Assembly (NCBI RefSeq): GCF_007845675.1
Contig: NZ_VOBR01000032.1
Location: 49,601 to 113,600 of the forward strand
Source of the DNA: Lentzea tibetensis
Lineage (GTDB): Bacteria > Actinomycetota > Actinomycetes > Mycobacteriales > Pseudonocardiaceae
Direction: 5' to 3'
Length of the DNA stretch: 64,000 nucleotides
Below are positions 24,245 through 32,622 of the stretch, piece by piece (the first letter of the stretch is position 1; each line of letters starts with the position of its first letter). Under the pieces are notes generated by a model, which was not told the DNA's origin, did no database searches, and saw only the letters and a program-made list of their open reading frames with translations. The translations under genes and the position numbers were made by a program.

Positions 24245-26482
24245 CTAGGTGAGGATCGTGACCGTTCCACGCGATCCGTCAACCCGAACCCGATCGCCGG
24301 TGGACAGCCTGCTCGTGGCGTTGCCGCAACCCACAACGGCCGGTATGCCCAGCTCCCGCGCGACGATCGCCGCGTGGCTCAGCGGTGCGCCGACGTCCGT
24401 GACGACCGCCGCCGCCCGCGGGAACAGCGGCGTCCAGCCGACGTTGGTCACCGCGGTCACCAGGATCTCACCCGGTTCCAACCCTTCGTCCACTGTGGAC
24501 AGAACACGGACCGTGCCCTCGACGACGCCGGACATGCCGGGGAAACCCTTGATGACGTCGCTTTCCGGTTGCTGCTCCGCGGACTCGTCGTAGAAGTCCT
24601 TCCGGCTCGCGGGATCGTTCGCCCAGGCCTCGGGATCGAATCGGCCGCGGATGAAAGTCGGGTAGACCGGCAGCGCCTGGTACCGCTCGTACGCGGCTTT
24701 CCGGGACCTGGTGTCAGGCTTGCGGTTGGTTGTGAGGAAGTCGACCAGCTCGTCGATCGTGAGGAAGAACAGGTCGTCGTTGTTCGTCAGCTCCATCGCC
24801 CTGCGAACGAAGTCGCGGAACACCCAGAACGTGCGGACCATCTCGGACCGCGCGCCTTCCCTGGCCCTGGCCGTCTCCGCCGCCTTGTCGAGCTGCTTGG
24901 CGATCTTGTCAGCCTTGCCGGGATGCGCTGCCTTCAGCCGCTGCCAGGCTTCGTCGCGCGTCTTGCCCTGCCGTCGCAGCAGTTCTTCGGGGTCCGCGGC
25001 GAGCTGACGGTCGACCCACCGCGGGTCCTCGCCTGGTCGCGGCGCGGACACCTCGAACTCGTCCGGACCGCGATGTCCCCAGGTGCGCAGGAACGCGTCC
25101 CGGTCCAGCTCACCGCGCCGCAGCTCGGCGAGCCCGATCAGCGGGCCGAGGCTGGCCAGCTCACCGAGTCCGGTGAGCAGCGTGATCGCGTCCTCTTCGC
25201 CGACCAGCTCCTTCAGCTGGTCCGCGACCTTGGGGTGCGCGACCGTCCGGGCGCCTGCGTCCAACGTCCTGGCCGTGGTGAGGAGCAGGTCCTCCACGTC
25301 GGACCGCCAGAGCTGCTCCAGTTGGCCCTCGCTCGTCGCCTCTTTGATCTTCTTTCGCAGCGCGTCGCACTTCTTCGGCGTCTCGGCGAGCATGTCGTCG
25401 AGGTGCCTGCGGTAGGCGATGGCCTGCTTGGCGAGCGGCGGCGCGGACTTCAGCAGCGACGTGATGACGCTGACCTTGCTCACCGGCAGCTTCGGCGGCG
25501 TGATCTGCTCGGGAACCCGGCCGAGCAGCTCGGTGTTGCTGGTCCCGAGCGAGGACGACACGGTGAGGTTGAGGTAGAAGCGTCCGCCGATGTTGCCGGT
25601 GACCGGGAACCCGCCGATCTTCACCTGCTGCGACAACACCCTGACCAGCGACCACGTCATCGGTGTCATGACGCTCGGCACGGCTTCGCCGAGGTTGACG
25701 CTGGTCCACAGGAAGTCACCCAGGGTGGTGTCGTTCCACCGCTCCTGGAAGTTCGTGATGGGCCTGGCCTGGACGATCTGGAACCGTCCGTTGTGGAGGG
25801 TCCACTCGATGTCCATGTGCGTCCCGTGGAGACGCTCGATGCGCTCGCCCAGCTCGGCGAGCTCAGCCGTTCGCGCTCGGGTGAGCACCGGCCTGTCGTT
25901 GACCTGACGACGGACTTCCTCGCCGTTCCTGACGACGTAGACGTCCGGGGTCACGTGTCCGCTGACCAGGCTCTCGCCGAGCCCCCACCCGGCGTTGACC
26001 ACCGTCTCGCCGGTGGCTCCGGTGTCCGGGTTGGCGGTGAACACGACACCCGCCGCGTCGGCCGGGACCATCTCCTGCACCACGACCGCCATGTGCGCGT
26101 CGTCGATGCCGTTGCGCTCGCGGTACTCGACGGCCCGCTCGGTGTGCAGCGAAGCCCAGCAGCGCTTGACCGCTGCCACGACCTCGTCCGCGCCGGTGAC
26201 GTTCAGGTAGCTGTCGTGCTGGCCCGCGAAGCTCAGGTCGGGGAGGTCTTCCGCCGTTGCCGACGAGCGGACGGCCACCGGGCCGCCCTGGTAGGCGTCT
26301 CTGATCGCGTGCTCCACCGCTGCCGGGTTCGTCTCGCGGTCGCGGTAGGCGTGCGTGGTGATGTGGAAGCCGGGTGGGACCGGGAGGCCCGCTCGCGTGA
26401 GCTTGGCCAGCGACGCGCCCTTGCCCCCTGCGGTGGCCAGGTCGGCTTCTTCGGCGTCGAGCGGTAGTACGTACTCCCCCAT
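24245..26482 (-). CDS. Rifampin phosphotransferase-like PEP-utilising enzyme
   Basis: 745-residue three-part dikinase. The N-terminal ATP-binding PPDK-type domain (1 to about 270) shows GGKGASLAKLTRAGLPVPPGFHIT and AVRSSATAEDLPDLSFAGQHDSYLNV. A divergent helical middle domain spans about 290-640. A C-terminal phosphohistidine swivel domain shows KGFPGMSGVVEGTVRV and VVTDVGAPLSHAAIVARELGIPAVVG with the catalytic His. This order matches rifampin phosphotransferase rather than classical PEP synthase, which has a C-terminal PEP-binding barrel. It is about 120 residues shorter than Listeria RPH, mostly in the middle domain, so rifamycin as substrate is uncertain. No rifamycin-associated element is visible upstream. 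Confidence 0.82.
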   Translation of the reverse strand: MGEYVLPLDAEEADLATAGGKGASLAKLTRAGLPVPPGFHITTHAYRDRETNPAAVEHAIRDAYQGGPVAVRSSATAEDLPDLSFAGQHDSYLNVTGADEVVAAVKRCWASLHTERAVEYRERNGIDDAHMAVVVQEMVPADAAGVVFTANPDTGATGETVVNAGWGLGESLVSGHVTPDVYVVRNGEEVRRQVNDRPVLTRARTAELAELGERIERLHGTHMDIEWTLHNGRFQIVQARPITNFQERWNDTTLGDFLWTSVNLGEAVPSVMTPMTWSLVRVLSQQVKIGGFPVTGNIGGRFYLNLTVSSSLGTSNTELLGRVPEQITPPKLPVSKVSVITSLLKSAPPLAKQAIAYRRHLDDMLAETPKKCDALRKKIKEATSEGQLEQLWRSDVEDLLLTTARTLDAGARTVAHPKVADQLKELVGEEDAITLLTGLGELASLGPLIGLAELRRGELDRDAFLRTWGHRGPDEFEVSAPRPGEDPRWVDRQLAADPEELLRRQGKTRDEAWQRLKAAHPGKADKIAKQLDKAAETARAREGARSEMVRTFWVFRDFVRRAMELTNNDDLFFLTIDELVDFLTTNRKPDTRSRKAAYERYQALPVYPTFIRGRFDPEAWANDPASRKDFYDESAEQQPESDVIKGFPGMSGVVEGTVRVLSTVDEGLEPGEILVTAVTNVGWTPLFPRAAAVVTDVGAPLSHAAIVARELGIPAVVGCGNATSRLSTGDRVRVDGSRGTVTILT

Positions 26483-26627
26483 GCGGTCAGCCTAATGGCG
26501 GTTCCGCGGACCTTCCCTCACCTTTTGGTGGTTGTTCCACCTCGGCCCGTTCAAGGGACGCGAACGTGGTCAACGCCATGGCCGAAGTCGCAGCGCAACC
26601 GCCCAGACCCTGACTAAGGTCCGAACT

Positions 26628-27431
26628 GTGCCGCCCTGTACGTGCGTGATCTGCGAAGACCTGCCCCCTGGCCGGGACGCCGCCATCGTGGGCCACATCC
26701 GCGAGCACGGCTGGAGCGTTCTGCGCGTCGGTGGCGGCGAGTTCGAGTTCGCGTACACGGTCGGCCTGTGGCACACGTTCCGCAGGCCCGAGATCGTGAT
26801 GTTCGGGCTCGACGGGCAGCACATGCAGCAGTGGCTCAACGCGTCCGTCGAGGTGGGACAGCCCGCCGACGACGAACCGTTCCGCGGCGTGATCGACGGC
26901 TTCGAGACGCGGTTTCGCCCGGTTCACCCGGACTGGCACGACCCGCTGTTCGGCACGCTCTACCGCGTCTACCACCAGGAAGTGCCTGTGCGGCAACTGG
27001 TCTGGCCGGACAAGAACGGCCAGTGGCCGTGGGAGGCCGAGAGCAGGCGCCAGGCCAGGGCGTGGCTGCCGGTCGCCGAGCACCCCGCCGACGGCTGGCG
27101 GCTCGTCGGCGAGCTCGAACCGGGTTTTCCGTTCCCGGTCGGGCCGGACAGCTGGGCGCTCACCACCGCGGCGATCGTCGACGGGACCAGGAAACCGTTG
27201 TGGGTCCTGCACGACGAGGGCGTGTTCGACGTGCTGGACGAGCGCCGCTACGAGGCGGACGACCTGCGGCTCGCCTACCTCGGCGAGATCGTCCGGCAGC
27301 ACCCGCACCTCGAGGACTGCGCGAGCGTCCCGGACGGGCACACCGCGACCCGGCAGGACAGGTGGACCACCGCGCCCGCGGGCGACCTGGATCGGCACCG
27401 CAGCAAGAAGGCATGGGAGACCACGACATGA
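26628..27431 (+). CDS. DUF4262 domain protein
   Basis: 267 residues. It opens with CTCVICEDLPPG, a Cys cluster, then IREHGWSVLRVGGGEFEFAYTVGLWHTFRRPEIVMFGL, the DUF4262 signature. The C-terminal half has a second WALTTAAIVDGTRKPLWVLHDEG unit. Function is unknown. The GTG at 26628 has AAGGT 7 nt upstream. Its TGA overlaps the ATG of the next gene by 4 nt, so the two are translationally coupled. Confidence 0.84.
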   Translation: MPPCTCVICEDLPPGRDAAIVGHIREHGWSVLRVGGGEFEFAYTVGLWHTFRRPEIVMFGLDGQHMQQWLNASVEVGQPADDEPFRGVIDGFETRFRPVHPDWHDPLFGTLYRVYHQEVPVRQLVWPDKNGQWPWEAESRRQARAWLPVAEHPADGWRLVGELEPGFPFPVGPDSWALTTAAIVDGTRKPLWVLHDEGVFDVLDERRYEADDLRLAYLGEIVRQHPHLEDCASVPDGHTATRQDRWTTAPAGDLDRHRSKKAWETTT

Positions 27432-27973
27432 CGGCATGGCTCGAAGCCCACGGCGCCAAGGACATCGACCACCCCGGCGGCACGCTCCACGCGCACCTGG
27501 TCCGCATCCGCGACCGGCTGAAGGAACTGGGCTGCGCCGAGCACGTCCAGCAAGCGGGTCTCCTGCACGCCGTCTACGGCACCGCCGGGTTCGACGTGAA
27601 GCTGGCGGAGCGCGACGAGATCCGCGACCTGGTCGGCGAAACCGCGGAGACCCTCATCTACCGCTACTGCGCGTGCGACCGCGACGTGACGTGGCCGGAG
27701 CTGGCGACGACCCGCGTCCTCACGAACCGGTTCACCGGTGGCACCGAACTGCTCGGCGAAGCCGACACCAGGGACCTCATCGACCTCAGCATCGTCAACG
27801 AGCTGGACGTGTACGAGCACTCGCAGGAGATCGCCGACAAGTACGGCGACTACTTCGTCGAGCTGTTCCGGTCCTGGGCTCCGGCGGCGTCGCCGAGCGT
27901 CATCGAGGAAGCGGACAGGGTCCTCAGCAACCGCAGGGCGTCGGCCGACGGCGAACCCGGCTCGGGCGTGTAG
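27428..27973 (+). CDS. DUF6817 (HD-like helical) protein
   Basis: 181 residues. The pattern WLEAHGAKDIDHPGGTLHAHLVRIRDRLKELG, then AGLLHAVYGTAGF, has spaced His and Asp residues in an HD-domain-like arrangement, which suggests but does not prove a metal phosphohydrolase. I recall it as DUF6817. It is coupled to the DUF4262 gene by an ATGA overlap. The last 124 bp overlap the convergent MmyB-type regulator. Confidence 0.78.
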   Translation: MTAWLEAHGAKDIDHPGGTLHAHLVRIRDRLKELGCAEHVQQAGLLHAVYGTAGFDVKLAERDEIRDLVGETAETLIYRYCACDRDVTWPELATTRVLTNRFTGGTELLGEADTRDLIDLSIVNELDVYEHSQEIADKYGDYFVELFRSWAPAASPSVIEEADRVLSNRRASADGEPGSGV

Positions 27974-28695
27974 GTCACCAGCACCGCGCCGTCCGGCAGG
28001 GTCATCGTCTCGGTCGCCACCTCCAGCTCGCCGAGCATCGGGTGGCTGACGCGCTTGAACCCCGGTGCCTTGCGCCGCACCGGGTGCTCGGCCCACCAGC
28101 GCCGGAAGTCGGCGCTCTTGATGGACAGCTCACCCACGAGCGCCATCAGCGCGGGGTCGTCCGGGTGGTGCCCGGCGTCCAGCCGCAGGTACGCGACGTT
28201 CTCGCGAGCGCACTCCTCCCACGGCGAGAACAGGCTGCGCGCCAACGGGTCCAGGAACATGAAGCGCATCAGGTTGCCGTGCGCCAGCGCGTCCGGCAGC
28301 AACGCGCCCGCCAGGCTGTTCCACGCCAGCAGGTCCATCCGCCTGCCGAGCACGAACGCGGGCACGTTCTCCAGCGAGTCCAGCAGCCAGCGCAACGCCG
28401 GGCGCACCTTCACCTGCGGCACCGGTCCGCGGGCGGGGTGAGCGAGCCGCGTCAGGTGCGCGCGCTCGTCCGCGTCCAGGCCCAGCACCCGGCCGAGCGC
28501 GTCGAGTATCGACGGTGACGCGTTCGTCGCGCGGCCCTGTTCGAGGCGCGTGTAGTAGTCCGCGCTGATACCCGCCAGCTGGGCGAGCTCCTCGCGCCGC
28601 AGGCCGGGCACCCTGCGACGGGCGCCGGGCAGGCCGAAGTCCGCCGGGTTCAGCTTGGCCCTGCGTGCGCGGAGGAACTCACCCAGTTCGGTCAT
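27850..28695 (-). CDS. XRE family regulator with MmyB-like ligand-binding domain
   Basis: 281 residues. The N-terminal HTH (LGEFLRARRAKLNPADFGLP, RRVPGLRREELAQLAGISADYYTRLEQGR) is followed by a PAS-like MmyB domain (about 105-270, VPAFVLGRRMDLLAWNSLAGAL; FLDPLARSLFSPWEE). Such regulators often control adjacent short-chain dehydrogenases through a fatty-acid-like ligand. The ATG at 28695 is used; a GTG at 28698 is possible. The SDR gene ends 1-4 nt upstream, so the pair is an operon. The 3' end overlaps the DUF6817 gene by 124 bp. Confidence 0.88.
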   Translation of the reverse strand: MTELGEFLRARRAKLNPADFGLPGARRRVPGLRREELAQLAGISADYYTRLEQGRATNASPSILDALGRVLGLDADERAHLTRLAHPARGPVPQVKVRPALRWLLDSLENVPAFVLGRRMDLLAWNSLAGALLPDALAHGNLMRFMFLDPLARSLFSPWEECARENVAYLRLDAGHHPDDPALMALVGELSIKSADFRRWWAEHPVRRKAPGFKRVSHPMLGELEVATETMTLPDGAVLVTYTPEPGSPSADALRLLRTLSASSMTLGDAAGAQDRNSSTK

Positions 28696-28699
28696 CACT

Positions 28700-29389
28700 T
28701 CATACTGCCGGAACGGCGCCGAGCATTCCGCCGTCGACGACGAGATCCTGCGCGGTCACGTAGGAAGCACCTGGTGACAGCAGGAAAGCCACGACCGCCG
28801 CGACCTCCTCAGGCGTGCCCAGCCGCCGCACCGGAACCTGCGCGCGCAACGCCTCGGCGAACTCCTCGGTCGGCACGTTGGCGCGGAACATGTCCGTCAC
28901 GATGAAGCCCGGACTGACCGAGTTCACCCGGACCGGCGCCAGCTCTGCCGCCAGCGTGCGCGCCATGCCCGCCACCGCGGCCTTGCTCGCCGCGTACAGC
29001 GGCGCGATCGCCATCCCCCGGTGCCCCAGCCACGACGCGTTCAGCACGATCGAGGCATCGGACTCCAGCAGCGGCACCGCTTTCCGCACGGTGTGGTAGA
29101 CGCCGAACACGTTCGTCTCGAACACGGCGCCGTCGAAGACACCGGCGTTCGCGAACACCCCGGCCAGCTTGCCGGGCACCTGCGCCATCAGGTTGTCGAG
29201 GTCATCTTCCCGCGCCACGTCCGTAGGCACGGTCAGCACGCGGTCGCCCGCGTCGAGCGTCTTGGCGGCGGACGACAGGCGTTCCGCGTCGCGTCCGGCG
29301 AGCACGACGCGGTCGCCGTTGTCGAGCAGAAGGCGGGCGGTGGCCAGTCCCATGCCGCTGCCGCCACCGGTGATCAGCACTGTTCTCAT
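28700..29389 (-). CDS. Short-chain dehydrogenase/reductase
   Basis: 229-residue NAD(P)-dependent oxidoreductase. The TGGGSGMG cofactor motif is near the N-terminus, FANAGVF follows, the catalytic Ser lies in VLNASWLG and the YxxxK pair in PLYAASKAAV. NSVSPGFIVTDM closes the fold. ATG at 29389. It is cotranscribed with, and probably regulated by, the MmyB-type regulator that follows within a few nucleotides. The substrate cannot be inferred. Confidence 0.9.
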   Translation of the reverse strand: MRTVLITGGGSGMGLATARLLLDNGDRVVLAGRDAERLSSAAKTLDAGDRVLTVPTDVAREDDLDNLMAQVPGKLAGVFANAGVFDGAVFETNVFGVYHTVRKAVPLLESDASIVLNASWLGHRGMAIAPLYAASKAAVAGMARTLAAELAPVRVNSVSPGFIVTDMFRANVPTEEFAEALRAQVPVRRLGTPEEVAAVVAFLLSPGASYVTAQDLVVDGGMLGAVPAV

Positions 29390-29453
29390 GGCACTGAGCC
29401 TGCAAGAACTCCGTGCGCGCAACCAGATCCGGCGAAACCCGGGTCTGGCAGTC

Positions 29454-29690
29454 CTACCCTTCCTCGAGCAGGTTCGCGCGCTCCGCCAGGTAGAGGTTGC
29501 CGAGATCGAGGAGGAACTGGCCGAGCTCGGCGTAGCGCTCGGCACGTTCGTGCGCCGGGATCAGCCCGCACGTGCCGAGCATGTGCCTGGCGAGCGCCGG
29601 CCCCAGCTCGGGAACGTCCTTGCGGACCTCTTGGGACAGTCGCTGCAGCGACAGTCGCAACAGGTCGTCGGTCAGCACGTCACCGGCCAC
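29454..29690 (-). CDS. Small helical protein of unknown function (78 aa)
   Basis: Predicted all-helical, with charged amphipathic repeats: LTDDLLRLSLQRLSQEVRKDVPELGPALARHM, then ERAERYAELGQFLLDLGNLYLAERANLLEEG. No motif is recognised. The frame is GC3-rich and coherent, which supports a real gene. GTG at 29690, with GGAAGGTG slightly far upstream; a second GTG at 29678 is possible. It diverges from the XRE/DUF397 pair and may share its promoter region. Confidence 0.6.
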   Translation of the reverse strand: MAGDVLTDDLLRLSLQRLSQEVRKDVPELGPALARHMLGTCGLIPAHERAERYAELGQFLLDLGNLYLAERANLLEEG

Positions 29691-29760
29691 GGCTGCAACA
29701 CCTTCCGCTCGGAGTCATGCACTCAATGCTGGAACACGGAAGCCTTCCAAACAGACGCCT

Positions 29761-29784
29761 GTTCGGGTTGTCTTGGGCCCGAAC
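29761..29784. promoter_or_regulatory. Inverted repeat upstream of the XRE gene
   Basis: GTTCGGG at 29761-29767 and CCCGAAC at 29778-29784 form a 7-10-7 inverted repeat 40-63 bp before the XRE ATG. The spacing suits a dimeric HTH operator with sites one and a half turns apart. Autoregulation is inference. Confidence 0.4.
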
Positions 29785-29823
29785 GATGGAGCGGAGGTGA
29801 AGCCACGCCCTAGCTTTTCCACC

Positions 29824-30654
29824 ATGCCAAGGCGAATCTCCACGGTGCGCGGACGGGAGTTCGGTGACGGTGTCCGCGCGACTCTGGCGGCGGCCGGGTT
29901 GACCTCGCGCGCCGCCTGCCAGTTGCTGGACTGGGACGAGGCCAAGCTCTCCGACCTCGTGAACGGCAAGGGCGGCTCGACCGAGCTCGAACTCGGTTTC
30001 CTGCTGGGCATCTGCCGAACTCCCCCACTGGAGCGCGACCACCTGGTCACGATCTTCCGCGAACTGAACGTGCGAGGGTGGTGGCAACAGCACGGCGCCA
30101 GCCTCCCGATCATGCCGCGCACGTTCATCGAGCACCTCAACGCCGCGACCGAGTTCATCAGCTGGTCGCCACTGCTGGTGCCAGGACTCCTGCAGATCCC
30201 GGACTACATGCGCGCCATCACCCTCGCGAGCGCAACCGCGCCTGCTGCGGAGGTCGAAGATCGAGTGGCCGCGCGTCTGGCCATGCAAGAGGTGTTCAGG
30301 CGACAGCTCAAGTGCACCTTCTACGTCCATGAGTTCGCCCTCCGCCTCCCGGCTGGCGGCGCGCAACTGATGTCCGCACAGCTGCATCACCTGCTCCGGC
30401 TGTCGGTGCGGCCGTACATCACCATCCGAATGATGCCCACCGAGGTCGGCGCACACGCCGGGCTGGCGGGACCGTTCATCACGATGAAGTTCGACAAGAT
30501 CGAGCCAGTGGTGTTCCTGGAGAGCGAGAACTCCAGCCTGTTCATCGAGGAGTCGAACTCCGTCGACGGCTACAAGAAGGTCTTGGCGTCACTCGATCGG
30601 ACCGCCTTGGATGCGGAACAATCGCGAAGGAGGATCACCGAGCTCGCGACCTGA
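29824..30654 (+). CDS. XRE family regulator with DUF5753 domain
   Basis: 276 residues. A divergent N-terminal HTH (about 15-70, DGVRATLAAAGLTSRAACQLLDWDEAKLSDLVNGKGG) precedes DUF5753 (about 95-270, ATEFISWSPLLVPGLLQIPDYMRAIT; EVFRRQLKCTFYVHEFALRLP). In actinomycetes these proteins regulate development and antibiotic production, usually paired with a DUF397 partner, as here 10 bp downstream. The ATG at 29824 begins MPRRISTVRGREFGDGV. An inverted repeat upstream may be its operator. Confidence 0.88.
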   Translation: MPRRISTVRGREFGDGVRATLAAAGLTSRAACQLLDWDEAKLSDLVNGKGGSTELELGFLLGICRTPPLERDHLVTIFRELNVRGWWQQHGASLPIMPRTFIEHLNAATEFISWSPLLVPGLLQIPDYMRAITLASATAPAAEVEDRVAARLAMQEVFRRQLKCTFYVHEFALRLPAGGAQLMSAQLHHLLRLSVRPYITIRMMPTEVGAHAGLAGPFITMKFDKIEPVVFLESENSSLFIEESNSVDGYKKVLASLDRTALDAEQSRRRITELAT

Positions 30655-30664
30655 GGAGGCGCCG

Positions 30665-30838
30665 ATGACCACCTGGCGCAAGAGCAGCTACAGCGCGAAC
30701 GCCATGGACTGCGTCGAGGTCGGCCACGGCGTCGGCATCCGCGACAGCAAGGCCCCGACCAGCCACATTCCAGTCGAAGCGCAGGCGTGGCGTTCGTTCC
30801 TCACCGCTCTCAAGGCGAACCTGATCGGCGAGGCGTAA
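30665..30838 (+). CDS. DUF397 protein, partner of the XRE regulator
   Basis: 57 residues with the full DUF397 pattern TWRKSSYSANAMDCVEVG, then VGIRDSKAPTSHIPVEAQAWRSFLTALKA. GAGGAGG lies just upstream of the ATG at 30665. The stop of the XRE gene is 10 bp upstream. Such partners act as antagonists or cofactors of the DUF5753 regulator; this pairing is established, the direction of control here is not. Confidence 0.88.
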   Translation: MTTWRKSSYSANAMDCVEVGHGVGIRDSKAPTSHIPVEAQAWRSFLTALKANLIGEA

Positions 30839-30848
30839 CTTCGGCGGC

Positions 30849-31271
30849 ATGACCGCCATCCCCGACAGCGCCCGCGAACTGTTGGAGTCCAACAGGCTCG
30901 CCCACCTGGTCACCCTCGAGCCCAACGGCAACCCGCAGGTGACGATCGTCTGGGTCGGCCTCGACGGCGACGAGATCGTCGCGTGCCACCTCGCGGAGCA
31001 GCGCAAGATCCGCAACATGCGCAACGACAGCCGCGTCGCGCTGTCCATCGAGACCGACAAGCTCAACGAGTACGGGCTGCACGAGTACCTCGTCGTGTAC
31101 GGCACGGCCACGATCACCGAGGGTGGTGCGCCCGAGATGCTGCAGGAGCTCGCGCACACCTACCTCGGCCCGGACGTGAAGTTCCCGCCGATGGACAACC
31201 CGCCGCCCGGTTTCATCACCCACATCAAGGTCAACCGGATCAGCGGAGTCGGTCCCTGGGCTCAGTCGTAG
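30849..31271 (+). CDS. PPOX class F420-dependent oxidoreductase
   Basis: 140-residue split-barrel flavin/deazaflavin protein of the pyridoxamine-phosphate-oxidase superfamily. The opening ARELLESNRLAHLVTLEPNGNPQVTIVWVGLDGDEIV matches actinobacterial F420-type members (TIGR03618-like). QRKIRNMRNDSRVALSIE is the cofactor-binding segment. It probably reduces small organic substrates. ATG at 30849, 10 bp after DUF397. The stop overlaps the convergent methyltransferase by 10 bp. Confidence 0.86.
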   Translation: MTAIPDSARELLESNRLAHLVTLEPNGNPQVTIVWVGLDGDEIVACHLAEQRKIRNMRNDSRVALSIETDKLNEYGLHEYLVVYGTATITEGGAPEMLQELAHTYLGPDVKFPPMDNPPPGFITHIKVNRISGVGPWAQS

Positions 31272-31888
31272 TACGAGTGCACCGCGGGCTGTCCGGTGTA
31301 GTTCGGGCCGGCCTGGTCGTCCGCGCCGAGGTAGGTGAACGGCAGCCGCGGCCGGCCGGGCCCGGTGAAACGGACCCGGTGCCGCCGCCCGTCGTAGCTG
31401 AACCCGGCTTCGCGCAACGCTTTCGTCAGTCTGCGTCCGGCGGCGAGCCCGTCGCCCAGCCGGATGCTCACCGCCTCGAAGTTCGCCACGAGCAGCCCGC
31501 CGGGCGCGAGCCACGACGCCGCGCGTTCGAGCAGACCGAGCTTGTCGCCGACGTAGTGCACGCCGTGCACGCACGTCACGAGGTCGACCGGCCCGTCGAG
31601 CTCCCACGTGTCCACCGACGCCGTCACGAAGCGGACACCGGGCGGTGGCGCCGAGTGGAAGTGGCCGACGAGGTCGACACCGGTCACGTTCTCCACGCGA
31701 CCGGCGGCCTCCAGCAACGCCTTGCCCGAGCCGCAGCACAGGTCGACCCAACTGCGTCCGGCCGACGCGAGCACGTCGATGCCCAGCTCGCGCTGATAGC
31801 TGCTGAGCCCGCGTTCGCGGTTCATCGCGCAGTTGGCGACAACCGAAGAGCCGGCCAGGGTTTCGTCGTCAACGAGCCGCGGGTGCAC
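31262..31888 (-). CDS. Class I SAM-dependent methyltransferase
   Basis: 208 residues with motif I VDLCCGSGKALLEAA, motif II-like VDLVTCVHGVHYVGDKLGLLERA and LAPGGLLVANFE. The substrate is unknown. The GTG at 31888 is chosen because HPRLVDDETLAGSSVVANCAMNRERGL resembles the conserved N-terminus of relatives; the frame is open to 31960. The first 20 bp overlap the end of the membrane-protein gene on the same strand, so the two may be coupled. Confidence 0.84.
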   Translation of the reverse strand: MHPRLVDDETLAGSSVVANCAMNRERGLSSYQRELGIDVLASAGRSWVDLCCGSGKALLEAAGRVENVTGVDLVGHFHSAPPPGVRFVTASVDTWELDGPVDLVTCVHGVHYVGDKLGLLERAASWLAPGGLLVANFEAVSIRLGDGLAAGRRLTKALREAGFSYDGRRHRVRFTGPGRPRLPFTYLGADDQAGPNYTGQPAVHSYYD

Positions 31889-32567
31889 GCTCTCCAACGT
31901 AGTCGCGCCGCAGCATCGACACGCCGATCGGCACGAACACCAGACACGCCGCCACACCACCGTGCAGCACGGTCAGCAGGTCGCTTTCCTTGAGCACCCC
32001 CATGAACACCCATGCGTACGACACCAGCAACGCACACCGCACCAGCCCGAGCACACCGGCCCGGTAGGCACCGATGGCGAGCAGCACCCCACCCACGATC
32101 GAACCCGCCGACGCGGAAACCGGGACGCGCCACAGCCCGTAGGACAGCTCCACGTAGTTGCCCATGACGATGTCCGTCGCGCGCGACAGCCCGAGCGTGT
32201 CGACGAGCCGGAACGCCGTCAGGTCGACGCCCGAGAAGTACCACCGCGCGAACAGGCCGGCCACGAACGCCGTCCCGCCCAGCCCGGCGAGCCACGGCGA
32301 CCGGACCGCGACCATCCGCGCGAACGCCACGACCGCGGGGAACATCAGGACCACACCGGCGGCGAACAACGCGTACCCGGCCGTCACCAGGCCGGGGTTG
32401 TGCGCGTACGCCGCGAGTTGTTCAGGCGCCGCAAAGGGTTGCTGCGAGTACGCGGCACGTTGCTCCGGCGAGAAGCCCGCCGTCTCGACGCCGAGGTGCC
32501 GCACCACCAGTCCCGCCAGCCACACCAACGGTCCCACGACCAATGCGCCACCGATGACCCTGTTCAT
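31869..32567 (-). CDS. Polytopic membrane protein of unknown function
   Basis: 232 residues with about six hydrophobic helices: GALVVGPLVWLAGLVV, ALFAAGVVLMFPAVVAFARMV, GLGGTAFVAGLFARWYF, SIVGGVLLAIGAYRAGVL, VRCALLVSYAWVFMGVL and VLHGGVAACLVFVPIGV. No active-site motif. ATG at 32567. It is followed with overlap by a methyltransferase. It lacks a recognised transport signature. Confidence 0.75.
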   Translation of the reverse strand: MNRVIGGALVVGPLVWLAGLVVRHLGVETAGFSPEQRAAYSQQPFAAPEQLAAYAHNPGLVTAGYALFAAGVVLMFPAVVAFARMVAVRSPWLAGLGGTAFVAGLFARWYFSGVDLTAFRLVDTLGLSRATDIVMGNYVELSYGLWRVPVSASAGSIVGGVLLAIGAYRAGVLGLVRCALLVSYAWVFMGVLKESDLLTVLHGGVAACLVFVPIGVSMLRRDYVGERAPAAR

Positions 32568-32622
32568 GGTGATCGACGCTAGGCGCGTGCGACGCATCCC
32601 GGATCGGACCTGGGGCCGAACC

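Noticed and set aside
26483-26627. Rifamycin-associated element upstream of the RPH-like gene
   Set aside because: No match to the known inverted repeat; only a weak GGTGG/CCACC hairpin is present.
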